Shown: positions 32,610-42,142 of the stretch, piece after piece
Layout: every line of letters starts with the position of its first letter
Numbering within the stretch: position 1 is the stretch's first letter
From: Streptomyces sp. NBC_01471
Lineage (GTDB): Bacteria > Actinomycetota > Actinomycetes > Streptomycetales > Streptomycetaceae
Direction of reading: 5' to 3'
Assembly (NCBI RefSeq): GCF_041438865.1
Contig: NZ_CP109450.1
Coordinates: 7,309,501-7,373,500, forward strand
Length of the DNA: 64,000 nt
The notes under the pieces: generated by a model
Databases searched by the model: none
Told to the model about the DNA's origin: nothing
The model's input: the letters and a program-made list of their open reading frames with translations, nothing else
Made by a program: the position numbers and the translations under genes

Positions 32610-34043
32610 TCAGAGGATGGAGCCGGGGGCGTAGACGGCGGCCTCCGGGTGCTGCTTGGAGACCTCCTCGATCCGGGAGACCACCGCGGCCACCTGTGCG
32701 CCCGCAGCGCCGGTGAAAGAGAGCTTGTCGGCCATCAGGGCGTCCAGCTGCGCCCGGTCGAGAGGCATCCGCTCGTCGGCCGCCAGCTTCTCCAGCAACT
32801 CGTTGCGCTCAGCGCCCTGCTCGCGCATGGCGAGCGCGGAGGCGACCGCGTGCTCCTTGATGACCTCGTGCGCCACCTCGCGGCCGACGCCCGCCCTTAC
32901 GGCACCCATCAGTACCTTGGTGGTGGCCAGGAACGGCAGATAGCGGTCCAGTTCGCGGGCCACGACCGCCGGGAACGCGCCGAACTCGTCGAGAACGGTC
33001 AGGAAGGTCTCCAGCAGCCCGTCGAACGCGAAGAACGCGTCGGGCAGGGCGACGCGGCGGACGACCGAGCACGACACGTCGCCCTCGTTCCACTGGTCAC
33101 CGGCCAGTTCGCCGGTCATCGACGCGTAACCCCGCAGGATCACCATCAGACCGTTCACGCGCTCGCAGGAGCGGGTGTTCATCTTGTGCGGCATCGCGGA
33201 CGAGCCGACCTGCCCCGGCTTGAACCCCTCCGTGACCAGCTCGTGCCCGGCCATCAACCGGATCGTCTTGGCCATGGACGAGGGCGCGCCCGCCAGCTGG
33301 ACCAGCGTGGTCACCACGTCGTAGTCGAGCGAACGCGGGTAGATCTGGCCGACCGATGTGAAGGCATGGGCGAAGCCGAGGTGCCCCGCGATCCGCTGTT
33401 CCAGTTCCGCCAGCTTCGACTCGTCGCCGCCCAGCAGGTCGAGCATGTCCTGTGCGGTACCGACCGGGCCCTTGATCCCGCGCAGCGGGTAACGCCCCAG
33501 CAGGTCCTCAAGACGTCCGTACGCCGTCAGCAGTTCGTCGGCGGTCGTCGCGAAGCGCTTGCCGAGCGTTGTCGCCTGCGCTGCCACATTGTGCGAACGC
33601 CCGGCCATCACCAGCTCGGCGTGCTCACCGGCCAGCCTCCCGAGACGCGCGAGCACCGCGACGGTCCGGTCGCGCATCAGCTCCAGCGAGAGCCGGATCT
33701 GGAGCTGCTCCACGTTCTCGGTGAGGTCACGCGAGGTCATCCCCTTGTGGATCTGCTCATGCCCCGCGAGGGCGTTGAACTCCTCGATCCGCGCCTTCAC
33801 GTCGTGCCGGGTGACCTTCTCGCGCTCGGCGATCGACGCCAGATCGACCTGGTCGAGCACCCGCTCGTAGTCGGCGAGCGCGGTCCCGGGCACCTCGATC
33901 CCGAGGTCCTGCTGGGCACGCAGCACGGCGAGCCAGAGCCGGCGCTCCAGCCTGACCTTCTGCTCGGGGGACCAGAGGACAGCGAGCTCCGTGGAGGCGT
34001 AGCGGCCGGCCAGAACGTTGGGGATGCGAGGCTTTGCAGTCAC
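32610..34043 (-). CDS. purB: Adenylosuccinate lyase
   Basis: A 477-residue lyase of purine synthesis, which acts on SAICAR and adenylosuccinate. The superfamily signature is GSSAMPHKMNTRSCERVNGL, and TSRDLTENVEQLQ and GRSHNVAAQATTLGKR are present. The start is the GTG at 34043 (TAKPRIPNVLAGRYAS). It is unrelated in function to the CreD-like lyase at 2.7-4.2 kb, though both belong to one superfamily. The divergent gene is alkB. Confidence 0.95.
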   Translation of the reverse strand: MTAKPRIPNVLAGRYASTELAVLWSPEQKVRLERRLWLAVLRAQQDLGIEVPGTALADYERVLDQVDLASIAEREKVTRHDVKARIEEFNALAGHEQIHKGMTSRDLTENVEQLQIRLSLELMRDRTVAVLARLGRLAGEHAELVMAGRSHNVAAQATTLGKRFATTADELLTAYGRLEDLLGRYPLRGIKGPVGTAQDMLDLLGGDESKLAELEQRIAGHLGFAHAFTSVGQIYPRSLDYDVVTTLVQLAGAPSSMAKTIRLMAGHELVTEGFKPGQVGSSAMPHKMNTRSCERVNGLMVILRGYASMTGELAGDQWNEGDVSCSVVRRVALPDAFFAFDGLLETFLTVLDEFGAFPAVVARELDRYLPFLATTKVLMGAVRAGVGREVAHEVIKEHAVASALAMREQGAERNELLEKLAADERMPLDRAQLDALMADKLSFTGAAGAQVAAVVSRIEEVSKQHPEAAVYAPGSIL

Positions 34044-34130
34044 GTGAAGTGATTCTACTGGCGGTTTCTGCAGGTCGGTGCCCCGCATGTCTTTGTAGAT
34101 TGCTACGGCGTTCGGATCTGGTCTCTGCGT

Positions 34131-34146
34131 TCGAATAAACGTTCGG
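34131..34146 (+). promoter_or_regulatory. LexA (SOS) box-like site before alkB
   Basis: TCGAATAAACGTTCGG matches the actinobacterial SOS-box pattern TCGAAC-N4-GTTCGA with two mismatches. It is 14 bases before the alkB ATG and next to a possible -10 (TATCCT, 34148-34153), so LexA binding there would block transcription. Confidence 0.6.
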
Positions 34147-34160
34147 GTATCCTGTGCGGT

Positions 34161-34787
34161 ATGGCTGTCCACCTGCAGAGTTCCCTCTTCGACCAGGGTG
34201 ACGCGACCGGTCTGCGCCCGCTGGCCGGGGCTCACCGCAGCCATCTGGGTCAGGGCGCCTGGATCGATGTACTGCCGCAGTGGCTCGCCGGGGCGGACGC
34301 GCTCTTCGACGTACTGGTGCGGGACGTCCCCTGGCACGCGGAGCAGCGTGTCATGTACGAGCGGGTGGTGGAGGTGCCGAGACTGCTGTCGTTCTTCGGT
34401 GCTGACGACCCCCTGCCGCACCCGGTGCTCGACGAGGCCCGTGACGCGCTCGGAACGCACTACGCGGAGGAGCTGGGGGAGCCCTTCACCACGGCCGGAC
34501 TGTGCTTCTACCGCGACGGACGGGACGGCGTCGCCTGGCACGGGGACACCATTGGCCGGGGCAGCAGGGAGGACACCATGGTGGCGATCCTCTCGCTCGG
34601 GGCTCCCCGGAACCTTGTGCTCCGGCCGCGCGGCGGAGGCGACACGGTCCGCACACCGCTCGGACACGGCGACCTCATCGTGATGGGTGGCAGCTGCCAG
34701 CGCACCTGGGAACACGCGATTCTCAAGACGTCCCGGCCCGTAGGGCCGCGCATCAGCGTGCAGTTCCGCCCGCACGGGGTCCGCTGA
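34161..34787 (+). CDS. alkB: AlkB-type alpha-ketoglutarate-dependent DNA repair dioxygenase
   Basis: A 208-residue Fe(II)/2-oxoglutarate dioxygenase. The iron ligands are the His and Asp of AWHGDTIG and the His of TWEHAILKT. PRISVQFRPHG supplies the conserved arginines for 2-oxoglutarate binding. It reverses alkylation damage such as 1-methyladenine by oxidative demethylation. The upstream SOS-box-like site suggests DNA-damage control. It is next to the DNA ligase and opposite purB. Confidence 0.92.
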   Translation: MAVHLQSSLFDQGDATGLRPLAGAHRSHLGQGAWIDVLPQWLAGADALFDVLVRDVPWHAEQRVMYERVVEVPRLLSFFGADDPLPHPVLDEARDALGTHYAEELGEPFTTAGLCFYRDGRDGVAWHGDTIGRGSREDTMVAILSLGAPRNLVLRPRGGGDTVRTPLGHGDLIVMGGSCQRTWEHAILKTSRPVGPRISVQFRPHGVR

Positions 34788-34798
34788 GCCCGGCGCGC

Positions 34799-34853
34799 GG
34801 TGCGGCGCGGGCGAGCCACGGTAGTTGCGCACCCGCCCGCACCGCACCGCACC
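34799..34853. terminator. Probable hairpin after alkB
   Basis: A GGTGCGGCGCGGGCG arm faces a CGCCCGCACCGCACC arm, with one or two mismatches and a loop of about 20 bases. It lies between alkB and the DNA ligase gene. The rest of this gap, to 35018, holds no supported gene. Confidence 0.4.
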
Positions 34854-35018
34854 GCGCCGCCCTGGTCCAGTCCTCCCTCCCGCGTTCCGAGGCGTGTCGG
34901 CCAGGTCGACGCCGTACGGGCCCGGGTCCGCACCCGTCCGCACCGGGACGGCGCAGTGGAAAACGGGTACGGATCCTGCGCCTTCGCCCCGCTTCTTCCA
35001 CCGGCCCGGAGCCCCGCC

Positions 35019-36552
35019 ATGCTGCTTCAAGAACTCGCCGCCACCTCCCGAGCCGTCGGTTCGGAATCCGCCAGGAACGCGAAGACCGCCCTGCTGGCGG
35101 AGTACCTGAGAAGCCTGGGACCCGACGATCTGCCCGTGGCGGTGTCACTGCTCTCCGGTGAGTCCCGGCGGATGCGGATCGGGGTCGGGCCGGCGGCTCT
35201 GCGCGACCTTCCGGAACCCGCGGCTGACCCGTCGCTCGGTGTGCGGGAGACGCAGGACATCCTGGACGCGCTGGCCGCGGTGCACGGTCCCGGTTCGCGC
35301 GAGGAACGGAGCTCCCTGCTCCACGGGCTGTTCTCCCGGGCCACCGCACCGGAGCAGTCCTTTCTCGGTGCCGTCCTCGTCGGTGAACTGCGCCAGGGCG
35401 CACTCGACTCCGTGGTCGCGGACGCGGTGGCGAAGGCCGCCGGAGTGGCGGCGGCGGACGTCCGGCGGGCGCTGATGTTCCGCGGTTCGGCCCGCGCCGT
35501 GGCCGCCGCTGCCCTGTCCGGCGGGCAGGAGGCGCTGCGGGCGTTCGGTCTGGAGCTGGGAAGGCCGGTTCGGCCGATGCTCGCCGCGGGGGCACCCGAT
35601 GTGGCAGCGGCGCTGGAGCGGGTCGGGCCCGCTGCTCTGGAGTGGAAGCTGGACGGTATCCGGGTGCAGGTCCACCGGAACGGCGACGAAGTGGCCGTCT
35701 TCACCCGGAGCCTGGACGACATCACCTCGCGGGTGCCCGAAGTGGTCGAGGCCGCGGCGGAGTTGCCGGTGCACTCGGCCGTGTTCGACGGGGAGGCCAT
35801 CGCGGTGGGGCCGGACGGGCGCCCCCTGCCGTTCCAGGTGACGGCCGCCCGTACCGCGTCGCGGCAGGACCCGGCCCGGCTGCGTGCCGAAGTGCCGCTG
35901 CGGGTGTACTTCTTCGACCTGCTGCACCGTGACGGTGCCGACCTCATCGACCTGCCCGCACGGGCCCGCTGGGAGGCCCTCGACGCGGTGGTCCCTGTGG
36001 AACTGCGTGTTCCGCGTACGGCCACCGGCGAGACGGCCGAGGCCGAACGTTTCTTCGCGGACGCCGTCGCGCAGGGGCAGGAGGGCGTGGTGGTGAAGGA
36101 TCCCGAAGCGCCGTACGCGGCGGGGCGCCGCGTGGCCGGATGGATCAAGTAAGCCACGGCACACGCTGGATCTGGTGGTGACGGCGGCGGAGTGGGGGCA
36201 CGGCAGGCGACAGGGCCTGCTCAGCAATCTTCATCTCGCCGCTCGCGGGGAGGAGGGAGATTCCGGTCCGTGGGTGATGCTCGGCAAGACCTTCAAGGGC
36301 CTCACCGATGAACTTCTGGCCTGGCAGACCCGCGAACTGCTGGCGCGCGAGGTGAGCCGGGACGGATACGTCGTACGGGTCCGGCCCGAGCTGGTGGTGG
36401 AAGTGGCGTTCGACGGGCTGCAGCGAAGCCCCCGTTACCCGGCCGGTCTCGCCCTCCGCTTCGCACGCGTCCTGCGCTACCGCGAGGACAAGGGCCCCGC
36501 CGACGCGGACACGGTGTCCGCGCTCCGCGCTCTCGCCCCCGATGCCCTGTGA
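35019..36552 (+). pseudogene. ATP-dependent DNA ligase, frameshifted
   Basis: The reading frame starting at 35019 (GGAG eight bases upstream) encodes the N-terminal DNA-binding and nucleotidyltransferase domains, with the adenylated lysine in EWKLDGIRVQVHRNGD. It stops at TAA 36150-36152, just after GWIK. The next frame continues at once with KPRHTLDLVV and TAAEWGHGRRQGLLSNLHLA and runs to 36552 with the OB-fold domain. Intact relatives read GW(V/I)KVKPRHTLDLVV, so two bases, equal to a lost valine codon, are missing at about 36150. Both halves are otherwise clean and would sum to about 511 residues, the normal length. Either the gene is recently inactivated or the base call is wrong. Such ligases work in repair, in addition to the NAD-dependent main ligase. 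Confidence 0.85.
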
Positions 36553-36625
36553 TCCGCGGTGCAACGCGGTGATCCGGCCGGTGCGCGAGCCGCCCCGTAC
36601 CCGTAACCGCGCCCCGTACCCGCGC

Positions 36626-37477
36626 CTACAGCACGTCCGGCGCGGCCTCCAGCCGGCGCCAGCCCGTCACGGGGCCCGGGGCGCCGTCGTCCGCGGGCGT
36701 GATCCAGAACGCCGTTCCGCTGTCCGGGCAGAACTGGGCGCCACTGCGCCCGTCACCCGATGAGCGTCCCGTCAGCCGCCGCCCTATCCAGGGCACCAGA
36801 TGCTCGCGCGCGAACCGCAGGTCGCTGCTCCGCCGCGCCACCCAGCGGGCCGTCGCGGCCGGCGGCAGCGGCGCGCGCCAGTCGTCCTCGGCCGCCAGCC
36901 CCAGCGTCTGCCACACCGCCTCGGCCACCCGGTGGTGGCCCTCGGCCGTCAGGTGCAGCCGGTCCACGTCCCACAGCCGCTGATCCCCGAGCACCGGAGC
37001 ACCGTACAGATCGACGACGAGGGCGCCGTGCCGCGCGGCCAGGTCGTCGATGAAGGCGAACAGCTCCTCCATGCGCGGACGGAAGCGTTCCATCACCGGT
37101 CCGTTCCGGCCCGGACTGCGCATCAGTACCAGCTGTCCGCAGGCGGGAGCCAGCCGTCCTGCGGCCTCCTCCAGGCGCCCGCGGACCATCCCCATGTCGC
37201 ACTTGGGGCGCAGTGTGTCGTTGAGCCCGCCGACCAGCGTCACGACGTCCGGCCGGAGCGACGCCGCCGCTTCCGCCTGTTCGTCGGCGATCTGGCCGAT
37301 CAGCTTTCCGCGTACGGCGAGATTCGCGTACCGGAAGCCGGGAGCCCGTGCTGCCAGGCGCGCGGCGAGCAGGTCGGCCCAGCCGCGGTACGAGCCGTCG
37401 GGCAGGCCGTCCGACATCCCCTCGGTGAAGGAGTCACCGACCGCGACCAGACTGGTGTAGGAGGCATTCAATTTCAT
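36626..37477 (-). CDS. SGNH/GDSL-family hydrolase
   Basis: A 283-residue esterase-type protein. Block I is VAVGDSFTEGM (serine near residue 15), block III GGLNDTLRP, and block V DRLHLTAEGHHRVAEAV (Asp and His). There is no signal peptide, so it is probably intracellular. Residues beyond about 210 form an extension that ends with CPDSGTAFW. The natural ester or lipid substrate is unknown. Confidence 0.9.
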   Translation of the reverse strand: MKLNASYTSLVAVGDSFTEGMSDGLPDGSYRGWADLLAARLAARAPGFRYANLAVRGKLIGQIADEQAEAAASLRPDVVTLVGGLNDTLRPKCDMGMVRGRLEEAAGRLAPACGQLVLMRSPGRNGPVMERFRPRMEELFAFIDDLAARHGALVVDLYGAPVLGDQRLWDVDRLHLTAEGHHRVAEAVWQTLGLAAEDDWRAPLPPAATARWVARRSSDLRFAREHLVPWIGRRLTGRSSGDGRSGAQFCPDSGTAFWITPADDGAPGPVTGWRRLEAAPDVL

Positions 37478-37584
37478 GGCCGGGCGATCCTACCGTGACG
37501 CGTCCCCGTCCCGCCCCGTGTCCCGGAGTCCCCGGAGATCGGCGAGGTCCCCGGAAATCACCCGGGCGGGACGGCGGCGCCCGG

Positions 37585-38619
37585 TCAGTCGCCGGTCCCG
37601 GCCGGTGCTGTCGGGCGCCCGACCAGTTCCCGCAGTACGTCCTCCATCGTCACCAGACCGGCGAGTGTGCCGTCGTCGCCCATCACCGCCGCCAGGTGCG
37701 TACGACTGCGGCGCATCGCCGTCAGGACGTCGTCCAGCGGGCTGGCGGCGCGCACCCGGGCGATGGCCCGCATCGCGGAGACCGTGAACGGCAGATCCCG
37801 CGGGACCGCGTCCAGCGCGTCCTTGACGTGCAGATAGCCCAGGATCCGCCGGTTGTCGTCCACCACGGGAAACCGTGAGAAGCCGGATTCGACCGACAGT
37901 TGCTCCAGCTTCTCGGGAGTGGTTCCGAGGCGCGCGTACACCACCCGCTCCAGCGGCACGACCACATCGCGCACCGGCCTCCGGCCCAGTTCCAGGGCAT
38001 CGTGCAGCCGCTCGCTCGCCCGGTCGTCGAGCAGTCCGGCCGCCGAGGCGTCGGTCACCAGACGGGCCAGTTCGTCGTCCGTGAAGGTCGCGGCGACCTC
38101 GCTCTTCGCCTCGACGTGCAACAGCTTCAGCAGAGCGTTGGCGAAGGAGTTGATCGCGAAGATCACCGGCCGCAGCGCACGCGCCAGCGTGACGAGCGGA
38201 GGGCCGAGCAGCAGCGCCGTCCGCACCGGACCGGCCAGGGCGATGTTCTTCGGCACCATCTCGCCGAAGAGCATGTGCAGATAGGTGGCGACGACGAGAC
38301 TGATGACGAAGGACACCGGATGGATCAGCCCGCCGGGCATCCCGACGGTATGGAAGACCGGCTCCAGCAGATGCGCGATGGCCGGTTCGGCGACCACACC
38401 GAGCACCAGCGTGCAGAGCGTGATGCCGAGCTGCGCCGCCGCCATCAGAGCCGCCAGGTGCTCCAGCCCCCACAGCACGCTCCGCGCCCGCCGGTCGCCC
38501 TCCTCGGCGGCCGGTTCGATCTGGCTGCGCCGGACGGAGATCAGGGCGAACTCACCGCCGACGAAGAAGGCGTTGACGACCAGGGTCAGCAGCCCGATGA
38601 ACAGCTGGATCACGGTCAT
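37585..38619 (-). CDS. CNNM/DUF21-CBS membrane protein (second of pair)
   Basis: A 344-residue protein with a DUF21 (CNNM) domain of three to four helices in residues 1-190 and a CBS pair at about 205-330 (AMRRSRTHLAAVMGDDGTLAGLVTMEDVLREL). It lacks the C-terminal CorC_HlyC domain that its neighbour has. Proteins of this group are linked to Mg2+/cobalt transport. The ATG overlaps the stop of the upstream CNNM gene by four bases, so the two may form a heteromer. Confidence 0.85.
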   Translation of the reverse strand: MTVIQLFIGLLTLVVNAFFVGGEFALISVRRSQIEPAAEEGDRRARSVLWGLEHLAALMAAAQLGITLCTLVLGVVAEPAIAHLLEPVFHTVGMPGGLIHPVSFVISLVVATYLHMLFGEMVPKNIALAGPVRTALLLGPPLVTLARALRPVIFAINSFANALLKLLHVEAKSEVAATFTDDELARLVTDASAAGLLDDRASERLHDALELGRRPVRDVVVPLERVVYARLGTTPEKLEQLSVESGFSRFPVVDDNRRILGYLHVKDALDAVPRDLPFTVSAMRAIARVRAASPLDDVLTAMRRSRTHLAAVMGDDGTLAGLVTMEDVLRELVGRPTAPAGTGD

Positions 38620-39986
38620 CGCGCATCTTCCTTGCTGTCGTCGTCGCCCTTGTCGTGCGTGCCGTCGTCATCGCCGTCCGCCACCGCCGGTGTGTGCAGC
38701 AGCAGCCGGGCGGCGCGCCGCCCGGTCGCATCCACCACGTCGATCCGCCAGCCCGACACTTCGACGCTGTCTCCCTCGGCCGGGATACGCCCCAGTTCGG
38801 TGGCGACCAGACCCGCCAGAGTCTCGTACGGGCCTTCGGCCACCCGCAGGCCGATCGACTCCAGCTGGTCGGTCCTGGCGGCCCCGTCGACCGAGTAGAC
38901 CGGCCGGCCGTCGGCGTCCTCGCCCGCACCGGCGAGGTCGGGTGTCTCGTGCGGGTCGTGCTCGTCGCGTACCTCTCCGACGACCTCCTCGACGATGTCC
39001 TCCAGCGTGACGACACCGGCCGTGCCGCCGTACTCGTCGATCACCACGGACATCGTGCGCTTGCCGTACATCCGGTCGAGCAGCCGGTCCACCGTCAGCG
39101 TCTCCGGTACGAGCAGGGGCTCGCGGAGCAGCTCGGACACGGGGAACCGGGGCCTGCGCTCCGCCGGGAGCGCAAGCACGTCCTTGATGTCGGCGACGCC
39201 GACGACCTGGTCGAGGCTGCCCCGGTAGACCGGGAACCGGGACAGGCCGGTGGCGCGGGTGGCGTTGGCGACGTCCTCCGCGCTGGCCTGCACGTCGAGT
39301 GCCACCACCTGGACCCTGGGCGTCATCACGTTCTCGGCGGTCAGATCCGCCAGGTTGAGCGTGCGGACGAACCGCTCAGCGGTGTCCTCCTCCAGTGCGC
39401 CCGCCTTGGCCGAGTGCCGGGCCAGTGCGACCAGCTCCTGGGGCGAGCGGGCCGAGGCCAGCTCCTCCGTCGGTTCCATGCCGAGCCGGCGCAGCAGCCG
39501 GTTGGCGGTGTTGTTGAGGTGGCTGATCAGCGGGCGGAAGACGGCGCTGAAATACCGCTGGGGGGTGGCCACCACCTTCGCCACGGCCAGAGGGGAGGAG
39601 ATCGCCCAGTTCTTCGGGACCAGCTCACCGACCACCATCAGGAAGACGGTGGAGAGGGCGGTACCGATCACCAGGCCCACCGATGAGGCCGCACCGGACG
39701 GGAGGCCCGCCGACTCGATGGGCCCGCGCAGCAGCTTCCCGATCGAGGGCTCGGCGAGCATGCCGATGACCAGGTTGGTGACGGTGATGCCGAGCTGGGC
39801 GCCGGACAGCTGGAAGGTGAGGCCGCGCACCGCCCGCAGGGCGCTCGCAGCGCCGCGCTCACCCCGTTCGGCGGCTTCTTCGAGTTCGCTGCGTTCGACG
39901 GTCGTGAGCGAGAACTCCGCCGCCACGAAGGCCGAGCAGGCCAGCGAGAGCAGCAGCGCCACGATGAGCAGAAGCACTTCGGTCAT
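38616..39986 (-). CDS. CNNM/DUF21-CBS-CorC_HlyC membrane protein (first of pair)
   Basis: A 456-residue protein, often named hemolysin-like or CorB/CorC-like. It has a DUF21 transmembrane region (residues 1-200), two CBS motifs (VMTPRVQVVALDVQ, then RTMSVVIDEYGGTAGVVTLEDIVEE) and a C-terminal CorC_HlyC domain. The family acts in Mg2+ homeostasis rather than as a toxin. It is co-translated with the shorter homologue downstream (ATGA overlap). Confidence 0.9.
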   Translation of the reverse strand: MTEVLLLIVALLLSLACSAFVAAEFSLTTVERSELEEAAERGERGAASALRAVRGLTFQLSGAQLGITVTNLVIGMLAEPSIGKLLRGPIESAGLPSGAASSVGLVIGTALSTVFLMVVGELVPKNWAISSPLAVAKVVATPQRYFSAVFRPLISHLNNTANRLLRRLGMEPTEELASARSPQELVALARHSAKAGALEEDTAERFVRTLNLADLTAENVMTPRVQVVALDVQASAEDVANATRATGLSRFPVYRGSLDQVVGVADIKDVLALPAERRPRFPVSELLREPLLVPETLTVDRLLDRMYGKRTMSVVIDEYGGTAGVVTLEDIVEEVVGEVRDEHDPHETPDLAGAGEDADGRPVYSVDGAARTDQLESIGLRVAEGPYETLAGLVATELGRIPAEGDSVEVSGWRIDVVDATGRRAARLLLHTPAVADGDDDGTHDKGDDDSKEDAR

Positions 39987-40070
39987 CGGTTCACCTCCGT
40001 CCCATGATCGGCCAGGGAGTGGAGGAACGCGCGATGTCGGCTACTGGGGGGCTCGCCCATGGGCGGACGT

Positions 40071-40586
40071 TCACACCTTTCGGTCGGTGGTACGGCGGAC
40101 ATCCATCGTAAAGGAAAGGCAAAGCCCGGCGGCTCCGGGACCGCCCGGCTCCATGAAACCTCCGGGCTGGAGACGCTTCACCCACCGTCGCCAGTGGTCC
40201 TCGCGATCGTAGCCAGCCGCTGCCCAGGTGCGGTGGGCCCGCTCGTTGTCCTCCAGGACCATGGCGTCCCCGCGTCGCCCGCCGAGGGCGGCGAATCGCT
40301 GTTCCGCCGCTTCCAGCAGGGCGGCGGCGATGCCCTGGCGGCGGCAGTCCGGGCGAACGGCAAGCCGGTAGAGGGAGCAGCGCCATCCGTCGAAACCGGC
40401 TATCACCGTCCCCGCGAGGAGGCCGTCGCGCTCCGCGAGCAGGAGGGCTTCGGGGTCCCTGGTGACGAGGCGGGCCATGCCGTCGTGGTCGTCGCTGATG
40501 CTGGTTCCCTCCGCGGCAAGGCGCCAGAACCGCAGAACGGCGTCGGTGTCCGCGAGGGTGGCGTGGCGGATGTGAAGATCACTCAT
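40071..40586 (-). CDS. GNAT-family N-acetyltransferase
   Basis: A 171-residue protein with the standard fold: LHIRHATLADTDAVLRFWRL at the start, LYRLAVRPDCRRQGIAAALL (acetyl-CoA loop RRQGIA) and AMVLEDNERAHRTWAAAGY. This pattern resembles the ribosomal-protein or aminoglycoside-type GNATs, but the substrate is not known. The gene lies 84 bases from the CNNM pair and is transcribed the same way. Confidence 0.85.
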   Translation of the reverse strand: MSDLHIRHATLADTDAVLRFWRLAAEGTSISDDHDGMARLVTRDPEALLLAERDGLLAGTVIAGFDGWRCSLYRLAVRPDCRRQGIAAALLEAAEQRFAALGGRRGDAMVLEDNERAHRTWAAAGYDREDHWRRWVKRLQPGGFMEPGGPGAAGLCLSFTMDVRRTTDRKV

Positions 40587-40640
40587 GGTGGTGAGCCAAC
40601 CAGATCGCCCGTTTGCCCGGCGAACGCTTTCGCGACGGTC

Positions 40641-41324
40641 TCACGAAGCAACCGGGGGATCCACCCGCCGAGCCCTGCCCAGTACGCAGGGTGAGGAAGG
40701 CAGTTGCAGACCACTCTCCGGTACGGTCAGCCGCCGGTACGTGCCGAGCTCGAATCCCGCCGCCTCGATCGCGGCCAGCGTGTCCCGCGCCGTGTGGCAC
40801 CCGCCGAAGAGCCGCGGCCAGACCGTACGGTCCAAGGCCCGCTGGGCCGTGGCCATCACGGCCCCCCGGCCGAGACCGTGCTCGAAGAACCGCAGTTCAC
40901 CGCCGGGCCGCAGCACACGCCTGATCTCCGCGAGCGCCTGTGGCAGATCGCGTACGGTGCACAGGACCAGCGAGGCCACGGCCGCGTCGAAGGTCTCGCT
41001 GTGTACGGGGAGAGCCTCCGCGGTCCCCGGCACCACGTCCACCCGGGCAGCGGCACGCATCGCGGACCGCACCGCCAACTGCCGCAGGGTGCGTTCCGGT
41101 TCGACGGCCACCACCTCGGAGACCGCTGCCGGATAGTGCGCGAAATTCAGCCCGTTGCCCGCGCCGACCTCGATCACCCGGCCGGAGAGGCCCGCGAGCA
41201 GCTCGGCACGGTGGGCCGCCACCCCGGCCGTGCGGTCGGCGTTGACACTGAACCGGGCGTAGAAGCGGGCGAAGAGCGGATGGTGCACGGTGTCGCTCGG
41301 GATCGTGCTGCTGCGCAGCGGCAT
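40641..41324 (-). CDS. SAM-dependent methyltransferase (class I)
   Basis: A 227-residue methyltransferase. Motif I is VIEVGAGNGLNFAHYP, the acidic residue of motif II is VVAVEPERTL, motif III is VASLVLCTVRDLPQAL, and LRPGGELRFFEHG is motif IV/V. The layout resembles the METTL7/UbiE-like group. The start at 41324 follows GGAGGAG with six bases between. It lies 64 bases downstream of bioD and may be co-transcribed with the biotin genes. It is not the canonical BioC, and its role is unknown. Confidence 0.85.
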   Translation of the reverse strand: MPLRSSTIPSDTVHHPLFARFYARFSVNADRTAGVAAHRAELLAGLSGRVIEVGAGNGLNFAHYPAAVSEVVAVEPERTLRQLAVRSAMRAAARVDVVPGTAEALPVHSETFDAAVASLVLCTVRDLPQALAEIRRVLRPGGELRFFEHGLGRGAVMATAQRALDRTVWPRLFGGCHTARDTLAAIEAAGFELGTYRRLTVPESGLQLPSSPCVLGRARRVDPPVAS

Positions 41325-41388
41325 CGCGGGGCTCCTCCGGCGGACGGGACGGGCAGGGACACGGTGATTGTCACCCCGCCCGCCCCAC

Positions 41389-42141
41389 TCATGCCCCCGA
41401 TGGCCCGGCGCACTCCGGGGGCCGTGGACGACCCCCGGAGATGTCCGGCAGGTGCTGTGCGGGCTCCCGGATCCCGCCCAGACGCGGGGCGAGCCAGCTG
41501 CGCGCCCGGTCACGGAAGACGGCCGGCGCCAGCCGGCCCGCACCCTCCGGCACCACGCCGAGCAGCGGAGCCCCGGCGGCCACCGGCAGATCCAGCAGAT
41601 TGCACCGCGCGTCCAGACCGGGCTCGGCGGGCCAGCTGCCGATCACGACCCCCGCACAGTCCAGCTGCCGGGCACGCAGCGCCTCGGCCGTCAGCGCGGT
41701 CGAGTTCAGCGTGCCGAGACCGGCGGCGGCGACCACCAGCACCGGCGCCTCCATCAGCCGGGCCGCGTCCGCGAGGGTGCCGCCCTCGTCGTCGAACCGT
41801 ACGAGCAGTCCGCCCGCGCCCTCGACCAGCACCAGATCGTGTTCGGCGGCCAGCTTCTGCGCCGCGTCCGCGACGTCCTGCGGGCGCAGCGGGGCGAGCC
41901 CGGCGCGCCGGGCGGCCGTCGCGGGGGCCAACGGGTCCGGGAACCGCGCCAGTTCGACGGCGGTCACCGGTCCCGCCAGCCGTGCCACCTCGGCCGCGTC
42001 GCCGTGCTCGCCGGGCAGCAGCCCGGTCTGTGCGGGCTTCAGGACGGCAACGGACCGGCCGCGCGCGGCGGCCGCCACCGCGGCGGTCACCACCGTCTTG
42101 CCGATCTCGGTGCCGGTCCCTGTCACCACGAGGATCGTCAT
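41389..42141 (-). CDS. bioD: Dethiobiotin synthetase
   Basis: A 250-residue ATP-dependent carboxylase-like enzyme that forms the ureido ring of dethiobiotin from DAPA and CO2. The P-loop is GTGTEIGKTVV and the second motif VEGAGGLLVRFDDEG. The C-terminal 30 residues are an extra proline/glycine-rich tail. The start at 42141 lies one base after the bioA stop, so the gene is translated right behind bioA. Confidence 0.93.
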   Translation of the reverse strand: MTILVVTGTGTEIGKTVVTAAVAAAARGRSVAVLKPAQTGLLPGEHGDAAEVARLAGPVTAVELARFPDPLAPATAARRAGLAPLRPQDVADAAQKLAAEHDLVLVEGAGGLLVRFDDEGGTLADAARLMEAPVLVVAAAGLGTLNSTALTAEALRARQLDCAGVVIGSWPAEPGLDARCNLLDLPVAAGAPLLGVVPEGAGRLAPAVFRDRARSWLAPRLGGIREPAQHLPDISGGRPRPPECAGPSGA

Positions 42142-42142
42142 G

